DNA of 30,902 bases from an uncultured Clostridia bacterium (GTDB lineage: Bacteria > Bacillota > Clostridia > Oscillospirales > Ruminococcaceae): assembly GCA_937893735.1 (NCBI GenBank), contig CALBGD010000376.1, positions 1 to 30,902 on the forward strand, read 5' to 3'. Positions 1-7,493 of this stretch are shown here, piece after piece. The notes below the pieces were generated by a model. It searched no databases. It was given only the letters and a program-made list of their open reading frames with translations, and was not told the DNA's origin. Both the position numbers and the translations under genes were made by a program. Every line of letters starts with the position of its first letter. Positions within the stretch are counted from its first letter, which is position 1.

Positions 1-583
1 TGTCCTGAAGCGTGGCGTAGCTGAACTCAGTTGTATGGAATATCTGACTGTCCGGCTTGAATGTAACGGTAGTACCTGTGCGGTCGGTATCTCCTATAAC
101 CTTGATAGGCTCGCTGTATTCGCCGCGCTCAAACCTCTGGAAGTGAATGTGCTTGCCGTCATATATCTTGACCTCAAGCCATTCAGAAAGCGCGTTTACA
201 ACGGAAGCGCCAACGCCGTGCAGACCGCCGGCGACCTTGTATCCGCCGCCGCCGAACTTACCGCCCGCATGGAGCACCGTAAATACGACAGTAGCCGCAG
301 AGATACCCTCGGCATGGTTGATGGCAGTAGGAATACCACGTCCGTTGTCCACTACCCTGATAATATTGTCAGGCAGGATAGACACGTTTATCTCCGTGCA
401 GTAGCCTGCAAGAGCCTCGTCAATAGCGTTATCGACTATCTCGTATACCAGATGGTGCAGACCGCCCTCGCCGGAAGAACCGACATACATACCTGGGCGC
501 TTTCTGACAGCCTCAAGTCCCTTTAAGACCTGTATGTCGTCCGCGCCGTAGCTCATTTCCTGAGTCTTTTCGTTTTCAGCCAT
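1..583 (-). CDS. gyrB: DNA gyrase subunit B, N-terminal part (runs off the window)
   Basis: GyrB is the ATPase subunit of DNA gyrase, the type II topoisomerase that introduces negative supercoils. Only the first ~194 residues are present; the 3' end lies left of base 1. The visible part is the GHKL ATPase domain: [13 protein letters not shown] near residue 26, the [11 protein letters not shown]g/ATP helix, VVDNGRGIP, and the glycine-rich ATP lid with [19 protein letters not shown]. The ATG at 583 is preceded by AAGGTAAGG, a good ribosome binding site. A promoter with near-consensus boxes lies about 95 bp upstream. In Bacillus remB-gyrB are adjacent; here rpsT and a PPOX gene intervene. The ATPase signature is GyrB-type; the paralogue ParE cannot be excluded from the N-terminus alone, but the position near recF and dnaA makes GyrB very likely. 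Confidence 0.95.
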   Translation of the reverse strand, partial: MAENEKTQEMSYGADDIQVLKGLEAVRKRPGMYVGSSGEGGLHHLVYEIVDNAIDEALAGYCTEINVSILPDNIIRVVDNGRGIPTAINHAEGISAATVVFTVLHAGGKFGGGGYKVAGGLHGVGASVVNALSEWLEVKIYDGKHIHFQRFERGEYSEPIKVIGDTDRTGTTVTFKPDSQIFHTTEFSYATLQD

Positions 584-675
584 AGATAAACCTTACCTTC
601 CATATAAATACTGAGTATTTCAGTACCTGCCGGGGCGTGCAAGCCCCACCTCTGCATAAAGCATATATTATATAT

Positions 676-704
676 AGTATACCACAAAACGCGCAAAATT
701 GCAA
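676..704 (-). promoter_or_regulatory. Promoter of gyrB
   Basis: On the minus strand TTGCAA (704-699) is followed after 17 bp by TATACT (681-676), with TGTGG directly before the -10, matching the Gram-positive TRTGn extended -10. The resulting leader of about 85 nt contains a small GGGGC/GCCCC hairpin (632-647). Confidence 0.8.
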
Positions 705-744
705 GCATTTGAGCCGAATTTGATATAAAAATTATCGTTCCTTT

Positions 745-987
745 CTATGTTTTTACAGTTGCCCTGAGCAGTTCCAAAATCTTTATCAAAAGCAGCGGGA
801 CTCTGCATATCTCAGGCGAAAGCTGAACATATCCTCCGGAAATCTGACGTCCTATCCTCAGTCCGTCATGACCTGCTCCGGAAACCTCACCTGTATGAAA
901 GACAGCAGTATTATCCCCGCATTTAACGCTGTGCGCCGCTATGGCAGCAATTTCACCCTGTCTGACTATTTCTATACATATAAGCAT
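745..987 (-). CDS. Uncertain short ORF upstream of gyrB
   Basis: An 80-codon reading frame lies in the 774-bp stretch between gyrB and rpsT. I do not recognise the product. It begins MLICIEIVRQGEIAAIAAHS and ends in a hydrophobic, leucine-rich tail. The frame is opened by a TGA nine codons before the ATG. No convincing Shine-Dalgarno sequence precedes the ATG (GCCGCCGATT), and no promoter was found immediately upstream. A plus-strand ORF at 868-1071 overlaps it and looks no better. Codon choice is not obviously random, so this may be a small gene, a decayed remnant or chance. Apart from this frame, 584-1203 holds only the gyrB promoter and leader. Confidence 0.25.
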   Translation of the reverse strand: MLICIEIVRQGEIAAIAAHSVKCGDNTAVFHTGEVSGAGHDGLRIGRQISGGYVQLSPEICRVPLLLIKILELLRATVKT

Positions 988-1203
988 AATCGGCGGCGTA
1001 AAGGCAAAAATTCAGGGGTTCTATTGCATAGACAATATATAAACGAATTACTGCTGCACGATAAGAAATAAAGATAACGGTTCGGGTCAGATTCAGGCGA
1101 CGATTCACTGATAATGGGGTGCGGAGACAGTACTGTTATACAAAATACCTAAAATCTCCAGGCCGAGTATCGCAGATTTTTTCAAAAAAATTTGTTTAAC
1201 CTC

Positions 1204-1232
1204 TTGAAATTCGGAAAATAATATGTTATAAT
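1204..1232 (+). promoter_or_regulatory. Promoter of rpsT
   Basis: TTGAAA (1204-1209), 17-bp spacer, TATAAT (1227-1232), with TATG one base before the -10 (extended -10). It gives an rpsT leader of roughly 120 nt, which has room for autogenous control by S20, though I see no defined structure. Confidence 0.85.
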
Positions 1233-1357
1233 AAAATATATTATTATGGTGTTCAGAATGAGGAATTATAGAAAATTCCCCGAACGCCCATATAAGATAA
1301 TAAATCGAGAGCGCGGCACGCTGCGTTCCGATCGAATAGCTATGGAGGTGAAAATAA

Positions 1358-1597
1358 ATGCCGAACATTAAGTCTGCAAAGAAGAGAGTTCTTATTGCCA
1401 AGGACAGAACAGAGGCTAACAAGGCTTCCAAGACTGCACTGAAGACAGTTATCAAGAAGGCTCGCGCTGAGGGTGCTGACGCAGCTGCTATCAAGACTGC
1501 AGTTGTAAGCGTAGACAAGGCTGCAGGTAAGGGTCTTATCCACAAGAATAAGGCTGCTCGTCTGAAGTCCCAGCTTGCAAAGAAGACTACTGCATAA
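1358..1597 (+). CDS. rpsT: 30S ribosomal protein S20
   Basis: Small-subunit protein that binds 16S rRNA at the 5' and 3' minor domains. The 79-residue product starts MPNIKSAKKRVLIAKDRTEA, typical of S20, and is rich in lysine and alanine, consistent with its three-helix bundle. Length is slightly short of the usual 85-90. The start is set by GGAGGTG eight bases upstream. It has its own extended -10 promoter and a strong terminator, so it is a single-gene unit. It lies on the plus strand left of the origin, so it would be transcribed against the replication fork, which is unusual for a highly expressed ribosomal gene. Confidence 0.97.
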   Translation: MPNIKSAKKRVLIAKDRTEANKASKTALKTVIKKARAEGADAAAIKTAVVSVDKAAGKGLIHKNKAARLKSQLAKKTTA

Positions 1598-1619
1598 TTT
1601 TCTTGAAGAAGCAAACATA

Positions 1620-1655
1620 CACCCGCAGGCGTACAGCGTGCGGGTGATTGTTTTA
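1620..1655 (+). terminator. Terminator after rpsT
   Basis: Perfect 8-bp stem CACCCGCA (1620-1627) / TGCGGGTG (1639-1646), 11-nt loop, followed by ATTGTTTTA. Confidence 0.8.
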
Positions 1656-1699
1656 TACACGTAAAATGCAGATAAAGCTCACAAAAAGGGGGAGATAGT

Positions 1700-2200
1700 A
1701 TGACAGGAAAAGACATAGAGATAACAGACATCGCAGAGGTAGAAAAGCTGCTGAAGGAGGCCAAGGTATGCCGCCTTGCACTCAACAACGGAGATTACCC
1801 CTACATAATACCGATGTGCTTCGGATATATGCTTGAGGGAAATCATCTGGAGCTTTATTTCCACAGCGCGCCCCGCGGTCAGAAGCTGGAGCTTATAAAG
1901 AAGAATAACCTCGCCGGCTTTGAGATGGATATACTCACAGACATAGTAAAGGGCGAGAACGGATGCAGCGTGGCTGCAATATATGACTGCATAACCGGAA
2001 CAGGCTCAGTTGAGATAATAAACGGAATCGAAAAGCTGACCGGGCTCACAAAGATCATCAGCAAATATGATGAGGAAAATCAGGAGCACAAATTCAGCGA
2101 GCAGGCGCTCAACAGCATGGTGCTGATAAAGCTGACCGCCGACAGCTTCAATTGCCGCCGCCACGAGGTAGCCGAGGAAACTATCGACCTGCCCGGCTGA
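1700..2200 (+). CDS. Pyridoxamine 5'-phosphate oxidase-family flavoprotein (NimA-like)
   Basis: A 166-residue protein of the split-barrel flavin-binding superfamily. Residues 20-60 carry the usual pattern: CRLALNNGDYPYIIPMCFGY, then a strand ending LELYFHSAPRGQKLELI, which in relatives lines the FMN phosphate site. A later segment has GTGSVEII. The layout matches the NimA/5-nitroimidazole reductase-like branch common in Clostridia rather than PdxH itself, which is longer. The substrate cannot be told from sequence. GGGGGAG eight bases before the ATG sets the start. It follows rpsT after that gene's terminator and has no clear promoter of its own, so partial read-through is possible. A strong terminator follows. 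Confidence 0.85.
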   Translation: MTGKDIEITDIAEVEKLLKEAKVCRLALNNGDYPYIIPMCFGYMLEGNHLELYFHSAPRGQKLELIKKNNLAGFEMDILTDIVKGENGCSVAAIYDCITGTGSVEIINGIEKLTGLTKIISKYDEENQEHKFSEQALNSMVLIKLTADSFNCRRHEVAEETIDLPG

Positions 2201-2213
2201 TATCAGAAAAAGC

Positions 2214-2241
2214 AAAAGGAGGGAATGAACCCTCCTTTTTT
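2214..2241. terminator. Bidirectional terminator between the PPOX gene and remB
   Basis: A 10-bp stem AAAAGGAGGG / CCCTCCTTTT with a 6-nt loop (AATGAA) and T-runs on both sides. It can end the PPOX transcript on the plus strand and the dnaA-to-remB direction on the minus strand. Confidence 0.85.
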
Positions 2242-2291
2242 ATTGCCTTGATTCAGTATAAACGCCACACAAATATACGTCAAGTATATAA

Positions 2292-2537
2292 TCAACTGAT
2301 TTTTTCATCACATCTGCGGTTTATCGTGGTGTTTGAAACATTGGTGATGTACGTCTTTTCAGAGCACACCACGAACGCTTTCGGCATATCGTCCGAAACG
2401 CTGACGACCCTTCCCTGCTTCTGGCTGGCGTTCAGGAAATCCGCAGTTATACGGCTGACCGAGCACTCCTCTATATCGAATATCCCGATAACGTCGTCTT
2501 TTTTAACAGTGACGTCTCCGCCGAGGAACAGATACAC
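2292..2537 (-). CDS. remB: RemB-like DUF370 protein (extracellular matrix regulator family)
   Basis: An 81-residue protein of the RemA/RemB (DUF370) family. It starts MYLFLGGDVTVKKDDVIGIF, close to the Bacillus RemB pattern MYIHLG-D-V---D-VGIFD, and retains the central KAFVV-S-KTYITNVSNTT segment. In Bacillus RemA is a DNA-binding activator of matrix and osmoprotection genes; RemB is its origin-proximal paralogue (formerly YaaB) with a less clear role. It starts four bases after the recF stop, so the two are translationally coupled, and its location downstream of recF matches Bacillus. The assignment to RemB rather than RemA rests on context. Confidence 0.88.
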   Translation of the reverse strand: MYLFLGGDVTVKKDDVIGIFDIEECSVSRITADFLNASQKQGRVVSVSDDMPKAFVVCSEKTYITNVSNTTINRRCDEKIS

Positions 2538-2541
2538 AGAT

Positions 2542-3675
2542 TCACACCTCCGTAAAACTGCCGTTTTCAGTGCGCCACGACTTTCCGCCTTTCAGGGCTG
2601 AGAGATCGTCCATATTACAGCAAGTAATAAACACCTGACTGTTATCTATATTGTTGATGACGAAATTCCTGCGTACATGGTCAAGCTCGCTTAAAATGTC
2701 ATCAAGGATTATTACCGGACAGGTGTGGTTTCTGCGGCGTATCATCTCCGCCTCGGAGAGTTTCAGGGAAAGCGCTGCGCTCCTTACCTGCCCCTGGGAG
2801 GCAAAGTCCCGCGCCGGCATTCCGTTGATGAAAAAGTTAACATCGTCCCGGTGTATCCCAGCCATTGTGTAATGGAGCTTCATCTCGCTTTCAAGATTGT
2901 TCTCCATCTCAGCTACATATTTCTTAAACAGTCCGTTTACATCAGAGAAGTCTATACTATCAGTTTTGAAAACAGAGCTGTAATATTCCATTTTAAGGGA
3001 TTCTGCGCCTTCAGTAAGTCTGGAATACATCTCAGCCGCATATTCCTGCAAAAACTCAAAGTATTTCAGCCTTCCGTAAGTTACGTTTATTCCCTCGCCC
3101 GCAAGAATATCGTTCCATGGTGCAAGCTGTGCGGAAAGCTCGTCAGCCGGGATATTCTTCCCGGCAAAAGCAAGTATATTATTGCGCTGTTTTAACCCCC
3201 TGTTATAATTGGAGAGCTTTTTCTGATGGGTCTGGGTCTGCATTACCGCTACATCGTCAAGGTATCCCCGGCGCAGTTCCGGCGCTCCCTTTATCAGGTT
3301 GAGATGTTCCGGAACGAAAACCACATATTTTAGTACACCGTAAAGCTGTGCGGCGTCATTGACATTCAGTCCGTTGTATTTTATCAGCGGTTTGTTATTA
3401 CTTATCGTATATTCCACAATATTTTCACGCGAAGTATTATTATCCTCGCGGAAACACAGCCTTATAAAGACTTCCGCCTTATTGTCAGTGACCGGAATAT
3501 ACTGCGAATATTTCACATGGCGAAAGCTCCCGCCCAGACAGACAGAAACCGCCTCCATGAGATTGGTTTTCCCCTGGGCGTTTTTGCCGATGAAGATATT
3601 CAGCCTGTTATCAAAGGTCAGTTCCGCTTCCTTTATATTCCGGAAATTGCGTATATACAGCTTAGTAATAACCAT
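2542..3675 (-). CDS. recF: DNA replication/repair protein RecF
   Basis: RecF is an SMC/Rad50-like ATPase that helps load RecA at single-strand gaps. The 377-residue product has Walker A GKNAQGKT at residues 30-37, an ABC signature-like segment around FASQGQVRSAALSLKL, and a Walker B CPVIILDDILSELD near residue 325. Length matches the family (~360-375). It lies eight bases after yaaA and four bases before remB, so the three form one unit, as in many Firmicutes. The ATG overlaps no other start and the N-terminus MVITKLYIRNFRNIKEAELT is typical. Confidence 0.97.
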   Translation of the reverse strand: MVITKLYIRNFRNIKEAELTFDNRLNIFIGKNAQGKTNLMEAVSVCLGGSFRHVKYSQYIPVTDNKAEVFIRLCFREDNNTSRENIVEYTISNNKPLIKYNGLNVNDAAQLYGVLKYVVFVPEHLNLIKGAPELRRGYLDDVAVMQTQTHQKKLSNYNRGLKQRNNILAFAGKNIPADELSAQLAPWNDILAGEGINVTYGRLKYFEFLQEYAAEMYSRLTEGAESLKMEYYSSVFKTDSIDFSDVNGLFKKYVAEMENNLESEMKLHYTMAGIHRDDVNFFINGMPARDFASQGQVRSAALSLKLSEAEMIRRRNHTCPVIILDDILSELDHVRRNFVINNIDNSQVFITCCNMDDLSALKGGKSWRTENGSFTEV

Positions 3676-3683
3676 GCGTATAA

Positions 3684-3923
3684 TTATTCAGCAGCTTCTG
3701 TAACTGCGTTCTCGTCAAGTACGATCTTGTATTTCTTGTTCTTGAAATCTATTACATCGCCGGGCTTGATCTTCTTGCCGCGCTTTGTGCAGAGTTCCCC
3801 GTTGATGTTGAATTCTCCAAGCTCAATGAGTATCTTTGCCTTTGCGCCGGTTTCAGCCAGCCCTGCGAATTTTACAAGCTGATCCAGCTTGATAAAAGGT
3901 GTTGTGATCTTTATTTCTTCCAT
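3684..3923 (-). CDS. yaaA: S4-domain RNA-binding protein YaaA
   Basis: A 79-residue S4-like RNA-binding protein. The motif IKLDQLVKFAGLAETGAKAK, followed by GEFNINGE and KKIKPGDVI, is characteristic of YaaA/RlbA, the small S4 protein found between dnaN and recF in Firmicutes, where it is linked to ribosome biogenesis. The start ATG is preceded by AAAGGAAAC. A 284-bp gap with a terminator separates it from dnaN, so it probably has its own promoter, which I could not place with confidence. Confidence 0.93.
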   Translation of the reverse strand: MEEIKITTPFIKLDQLVKFAGLAETGAKAKILIELGEFNINGELCTKRGKKIKPGDVIDFKNKKYKIVLDENAVTEAAE

Positions 3924-3982
3924 TGTATTTCTGTTTCCTTTCTTCTTACTGTAATACTATGTTAATGCTGCCATATGGCGTG

Positions 3983-4010
3983 TGCCTCCGCCGTATTACT
4001 GCCGGAGGCA
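3983..4010. other. Hairpin upstream of yaaA
   Basis: Perfect 8-bp inverted repeat TGCCTCCG / CGGAGGCA with a 12-nt loop, in the 284-bp dnaN-yaaA spacer. It has no T-run on the minus strand, so it is not a terminator for dnaN; it could be a leader element for yaaA. Confidence 0.45.
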
Positions 4011-4042
4011 GGCATTTTATTATCTATATTGCAAGCTGCATG

Positions 4043-4081
4043 AAAAAACCGCTGCCGCATTTCTGCGGAAGCAGTCTTTTT
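4043..4081. terminator. Terminator after dnaN
   Basis: On the minus strand a CCGCA/TGCGG hairpin with GAAA loop, extended by CTG/CAG across a small bulge, is followed by a TTTTTT run. T-rich sequence on the other side would also allow plus-strand termination. Confidence 0.65.
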
Positions 4082-4207
4082 ACCGCATAACAGCGCCGTT
4101 TTCTGAGATCCCGATAAGCCCACCGCAATTGCCGCGGGTCGATATCAGCGTTCTTCATGGAGGGCGAGTTCTTTCACAGCTGTGCAGGCTCTCTCCCACC
4201 GGTCAAT

Positions 4208-5305
4208 TCATTTCAGGCGCATGGGGAGAACGAGGTAGGTGAATGCGTTTCCTTCCATCGGGAGGATTATCAGAGGCGCGACCGATGAGGAGGCAACCAG
4301 CTTTACCGTATCAGTGTCGCACGCCTTGAACGCGTCGAGCATATACTTGGCGTTGAAGCCTATAACAAGAGGTTCACCGTTGTATTTTACGGATATCTTG
4401 TCGTTGAGCTTTCCAATTGCTGTGGTGCAGCTCATGTATATTGCATTATCCTTTATCTCGCAGCGGATAGGATTCTTGTTCTTCTCGTCGATTATCAGCA
4501 TTGTACGGTCAAGCATTTCGATCATCTCACGCGTGTTGACCTCTGCATATACGTCGGCGTTGCACTTGAGATAGTTCTTGAACGGAATGAAATCACCGTC
4601 AAGCAGACGGGAGATCATCACATAGCTGTCAATTGTAAAGCTGATCTGGTTTTTATCTATACTCAGAGTAACATTCTTATCGTTATCGTCGGAGAGGATA
4701 TGGGTCAGTTCTTCAAGCGTCTTGGCAGGAACTATAAAGCTGATGTTGTTATAGGTCAGCGGTTCCTGTCTGAGCGCGATTCTAACGCCGTCAACTGCTG
4801 CTACGCTGAGGATATTGTCCTCAAGTTCAAATTTGCAGCCCATAAGAGCTGGTTTGTTGTCAGTAACAGCAACCGCGAATTTAGTCTGTGTTATCATGCT
4901 TTTTAACAGCTTCTGCGGCATTGAGAAGCTGGTCTCAGGATTTACCTGAGGTACATTGGGATAATCGTCGGCGCTCATGCACATAATGGTGATATTTGTA
5001 TCCCTGCCGGATATCTCAGCGTTATTATTATCGCTGCATTCAAATGTGATATCGCCTGTCGGCATTTTTCTGATAATGTCGCCGAATTTCCTTGCACCGA
5101 CAACTATATTTCCGCTTTCTGTTCCGTTTACCTCAATTGTGGTCTTGATACCAAGATCGAGGTCATAACCGGTTACAGTTAGCGTATTTCCTTCTAGCTC
5201 CATCAATATTCCTTCAAGAGCCGCAATTGTGGATTTGCCGGCAGCCGCTTTTGCGGTTGTCTGCACAGCCGAAAGAATAACTTCCTTAGGGCAGCTGAAT
5301 TTCAT
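4208..5305 (-). CDS. dnaN: DNA polymerase III subunit beta (sliding clamp)
   Basis: Ring-shaped processivity clamp of the replicative polymerase. The 365-residue product starts MKFSCPKEVILSAVQTTAKA, contains the family segments GRKFGDIIRKMP-like (VGARKFGDIIRKMP near residue 80) and ends in PLIILPMEGNAFTYLVLPMR, the conserved clamp C-terminus. Length is normal. AAAGGATC lies upstream of the ATG. It follows dnaA on the same strand across a 270-bp spacer that appears to be the unwinding part of the origin, as in Bacillus, so its transcript may start there or read through from dnaA. Confidence 0.97.
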   Translation of the reverse strand: MKFSCPKEVILSAVQTTAKAAAGKSTIAALEGILMELEGNTLTVTGYDLDLGIKTTIEVNGTESGNIVVGARKFGDIIRKMPTGDITFECSDNNNAEISGRDTNITIMCMSADDYPNVPQVNPETSFSMPQKLLKSMITQTKFAVAVTDNKPALMGCKFELEDNILSVAAVDGVRIALRQEPLTYNNISFIVPAKTLEELTHILSDDNDKNVTLSIDKNQISFTIDSYVMISRLLDGDFIPFKNYLKCNADVYAEVNTREMIEMLDRTMLIIDEKNKNPIRCEIKDNAIYMSCTTAIGKLNDKISVKYNGEPLVIGFNAKYMLDAFKACDTDTVKLVASSSVAPLIILPMEGNAFTYLVLPMRLK

Positions 5306-5370
5306 ATTTGATCGATCCTTTCCGCCGCGCTGAACATCTGTCAGGACAGCCGCAGATTTATCTGCGCGAA

Positions 5371-5565
5371 AAATAAAAGAAATAATATTTTTTTAATAAT
5401 AATAATAAGGGCTGTTCAAATGTTGAAAAGTCCGTCAACCCGCATTTGAATGAGATTTTTTCAAAAGAAGTTTTTTCACGGTCAGTGTTGAAAAAATGTG
5501 GATTCAAGGTCATCTGTTTTTATTTCAACACGCCGTTGAAACAAAAGGAAAACTTGTTGATAAAT
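5371..5565. other. oriC: oriC unwinding region in the dnaA-dnaN spacer (DnaA-box-like 9-mers plus trinucleotide repeat)
   Basis: Read on the minus strand, the sequence shows a box TTTTCAACA (5429-5421), a weaker box ATTTGAACA (5421-5413), a GC cluster GCCC (5412-5409), five TTA repeats (5408-5394) and an AT tract continuing toward dnaN. Bacillus subtilis has the same order in the same spacer: two DnaA boxes, GGCCC, DnaA-trios, then AT-rich DNA. More box-like words lie nearer dnaA: TGTTGAAAA at 5486-5494, ATTTCAACA at 5522-5530, CGTTGAAAC at 5533-5541 and TGTTGATAA at 5555-5563. Function is inferred from layout. Confidence 0.75.
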
Positions 5566-5575
5566 CGGTGTAAAA

Positions 5576-6946
5576 TCACTGATTTGCCTTGATATTTTTA
5601 ATCAGGTCTTCAACAACAGAACGGAAATTGCTGTCCTTAGCCATAGTTTCCTTAACGTTCTTTATGGCGTAGACCACGGTTGAATGATCCCGGCCGCTGA
5701 ATTCCTGACCAATGGCCTCGTAAGGCAGTCCGGTGATCTCCTGGATTACATAGATAGCGACCTTTCTGGCGGAGGAAACAGGCGAATTGCGTTTCGGCGA
5801 ACGTATCTCGTCGGGATCGACGTTGAATATCTTGGCTGATTCGCTGATGATCTTGTCAACAGTTATCGGTATCGGCTGATGATCAGATACGATATCCTTG
5901 ATGACATTCTGCGCCACAACGATGGAAGGCTTCAGCTGTGAAACCACGTACAGCGCGTTCATCTTGGTGACAACGCCCTCGATCTGACGGATATTGGACT
6001 TCAGTTTGGTTGCGATGAATTCTACGACATCGTCGGGTATCTTGAAGTTAAGATTCTCGGCCTTGCGCTGGATTATTGCGAGTCTGGTCTCATATTCCGG
6101 CGGCTTAACGTCTGCTGCTAGTCCGGAGGAGAAGCGGGTCTTGAGTCGGTCGGAAATGGATTTGATTTCCTTTGCAGGGCGGTCTGATGTGAGTACGATA
6201 GCCTTGTTGAGCTTATAGAGCTCGTTAAAGATGTGGAAGAATTTCTCCTCGGTCTGCTCCTTACCGGCGATGAACTGGATATCGTCTATCAGAAGCGCGT
6301 CCGCATTGCGGTATTTTTCGTCAAAGCTCTCGGTGTTGTTCGCGGTGATCGAGTGCAGAAATTCGTTGGTAAAAGTCTCAGCAGATATGTAGATGATGTT
6401 GATGCCGGGATAGCTCTTGATCATTTCATTCTGGATAGCAGAAAGAAGATGTGTTTTTCCAAGACCGGAATCTCCGTAGATAAAAAGCGGATTATATTTT
6501 TCGTGCTGCTTATGGGATACTGCCTTGGCAGCGGCGAAAGCGAGATTATTAGATGGACCTACAATGAAGTTGTCAAAAGTGTAGGTGACCTTATTATCGT
6601 GTACGATATTATCGATCTGGTTTGTGAGTTCCTCGCTGTTGCGGATATTGTCGAATTTTTTCTCGGTGGTTTCCGGGTTGTTCTTGACGAAGAGCTCGAT
6701 TTTGATAGGCGTGCCGAGAACTATGGAGAACTGTTCCTCCAGTCCGCTGAGATAAATCTGGCTGAGCGTGCTCATTTTCATTTCTGAATCTATTGCCAGT
6801 ACGACTACATTTCCCCTGAGTTCTATGGGCTCATTGCGGTCGAGCCACAATTCGCGTGCAGTTTCAGAGATATTATACTTGCGCACATAGTTATCCACAA
6901 CGAGATTATAGATATCAGAGAGCGAAGTCATTGATTTCGAATTCAT
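5576..6946 (-). CDS. dnaA: Chromosomal replication initiator DnaA
   Basis: DnaA binds and opens the origin and loads helicase. From the chosen ATG the protein is 456 residues. It has an N-terminal DnaB/SirA-type domain I, a linker, the AAA+ domain with Walker A GDSGLGKT (~158-165) and Walker B LLIDD (~218-222), sensor I LTSDRP, and the domain IV DNA-binding signature GRDHSTV (~418-424), all intact. The frame is open to 7018, but the best promoter (6990-7018) overlaps that upstream codon, so translation must begin later. The ATG at 6946 has GGTG six bases upstream; 6958 is the alternative. Downstream comes the origin-like spacer and dnaN. Confidence 0.97.
   Translation of the reverse strand: MNSKSMTSLSDIYNLVVDNYVRKYNISETARELWLDRNEPIELRGNVVVLAIDSEMKMSTLSQIYLSGLEEQFSIVLGTPIKIELFVKNNPETTEKKFDNIRNSEELTNQIDNIVHDNKVTYTFDNFIVGPSNNLAFAAAKAVSHKQHEKYNPLFIYGDSGLGKTHLLSAIQNEMIKSYPGINIIYISAETFTNEFLHSITANNTESFDEKYRNADALLIDDIQFIAGKEQTEEKFFHIFNELYKLNKAIVLTSDRPAKEIKSISDRLKTRFSSGLAADVKPPEYETRLAIIQRKAENLNFKIPDDVVEFIATKLKSNIRQIEGVVTKMNALYVVSQLKPSIVVAQNVIKDIVSDHQPIPITVDKIISESAKIFNVDPDEIRSPKRNSPVSSARKVAIYVIQEITGLPYEAIGQEFSGRDHSTVVYAIKNVKETMAKDSNFRSVVEDLIKNIKANQ
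6891..6899. promoter_or_regulatory. Canonical DnaA box inside the dnaA coding start
   Basis: TTATCCACA, an exact match to the classical consensus, lies about 16 codons into dnaA. It is the only exact copy I noticed in the window; a computed scan should confirm. It could serve in dnaA autoregulation. Confidence 0.6.
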
Positions 6947-6989
6947 ATTTTTCACCATTCCGTTAGAGATATTAGCCAGTCTTAAGGTT

Positions 6990-7018
6990 ATTATATTAAT
7001 ATAGTATATTTCTTTCAA
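6990..7018 (-). promoter_or_regulatory. Promoter of dnaA
   Basis: Minus strand TTGAAA (7018-7013), 17-bp spacer, TATAAT (6995-6990). Transcription would start near 6983, leaving a leader of about 37 nt before the ATG at 6946. Confidence 0.85.
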
Positions 7019-7091
7019 GAATGCAAAAGAAATAATTAGATAATAAAAACAAATTCAGTCAAAAGATGTCCATATTTAATGATACCATAAA

Positions 7092-7133
7092 AGTTGAATT
7101 TTTTCAAGCAAAAAAGCGTTGAAAAATTCAACA
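7092..7133. repeat. GTTGAA/TTCAAC cluster upstream of dnaA
   Basis: AGTTGAATT (7092-7100) and an overlapping inverted pair CGTTGAAAA (7117-7125) / AATTCAACA (7125-7133) lie just upstream of the dnaA promoter. They are the same word family as in the two origin clusters and could be DnaA sites that control dnaA. Confidence 0.55.
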
Positions 7134-7147
7134 AGAATATGTGAATT

Positions 7148-7408
7148 TTAAACAAACGAATATATTACCCATATAGCGGCTGCGGAAATAAGTGCTCCTG
7201 CGGTGCCGCTGAGCAATAATTTGAAATTGTTTCTGCGGCGTTGGCGTATCAGAAACTCAGGCGCCTTCGAAGTCAGAAGCTGAGCTTCTTTTTTAATTTC
7301 TTCCTGGTCGAGGCCGTCGCAGCAATTGCTGAGAATGATGATTATTTTCTCAAAATAAGAATTTTGGGGGTTGATTTCAATAATGCTTTTGGTAACTCCT
7401 TTGATCAT
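7148..7408 (-). CDS. Small membrane-anchored protein of unknown function
   Basis: I do not recognise this 86-residue protein. The N-terminal ~60 residues are soluble and mixed charge, with the segment GLDQEEIKKEAQLLTSK; then comes a basic stretch RQRRRNNFK and one C-terminal transmembrane helix (about residues 66-84), giving a likely tail-anchored, positive-inside topology. The frame is open to 7474, but the ATG at 7408 has AAAGGA seven bases upstream and is preferred. It sits between dnaA and the upstream origin repeat cluster, with a plausible promoter at 7466-7493. Its position suggests a link to replication or simply a stable neighbour; there is no direct evidence of function. Confidence 0.75.
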   Translation of the reverse strand: MIKGVTKSIIEINPQNSYFEKIIIILSNCCDGLDQEEIKKEAQLLTSKAPEFLIRQRRRNNFKLLLSGTAGALISAAAIWVIYSFV

Positions 7409-7465
7409 AGAACGATCCTTTCTTTCGTAATATCTTTCAACTTGATTATTGACGTGATATATTAA

Positions 7466-7493
7466 TTTATACATTCTTTTATTGGATTTTCAA
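7466..7493 (-). promoter_or_regulatory. Possible promoter of the small membrane protein
   Basis: Minus strand TTGAAA (7493-7488), 16-bp spacer, TATAAA (7471-7466). The -35 overlaps one of the DnaA-box-like words, so initiator binding could repress it. Confidence 0.5.

Noticed and set aside
35..526. 163-codon plus-strand frame at the left edge
   Set aside because: It is antisense to the clear gyrB N-terminal coding region.
1105..1788. 227-codon minus-strand frame across rpsT
   Set aside because: It overlaps rpsT, its promoter and terminator, and has no family features.
2152..2601. 149-codon plus-strand frame after the PPOX gene
   Set aside because: It spans the PPOX terminator and is antisense to remB.
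6233..6787. 184-codon plus-strand frame in dnaA
   Set aside because: It is antisense to the AAA+ domain of dnaA.
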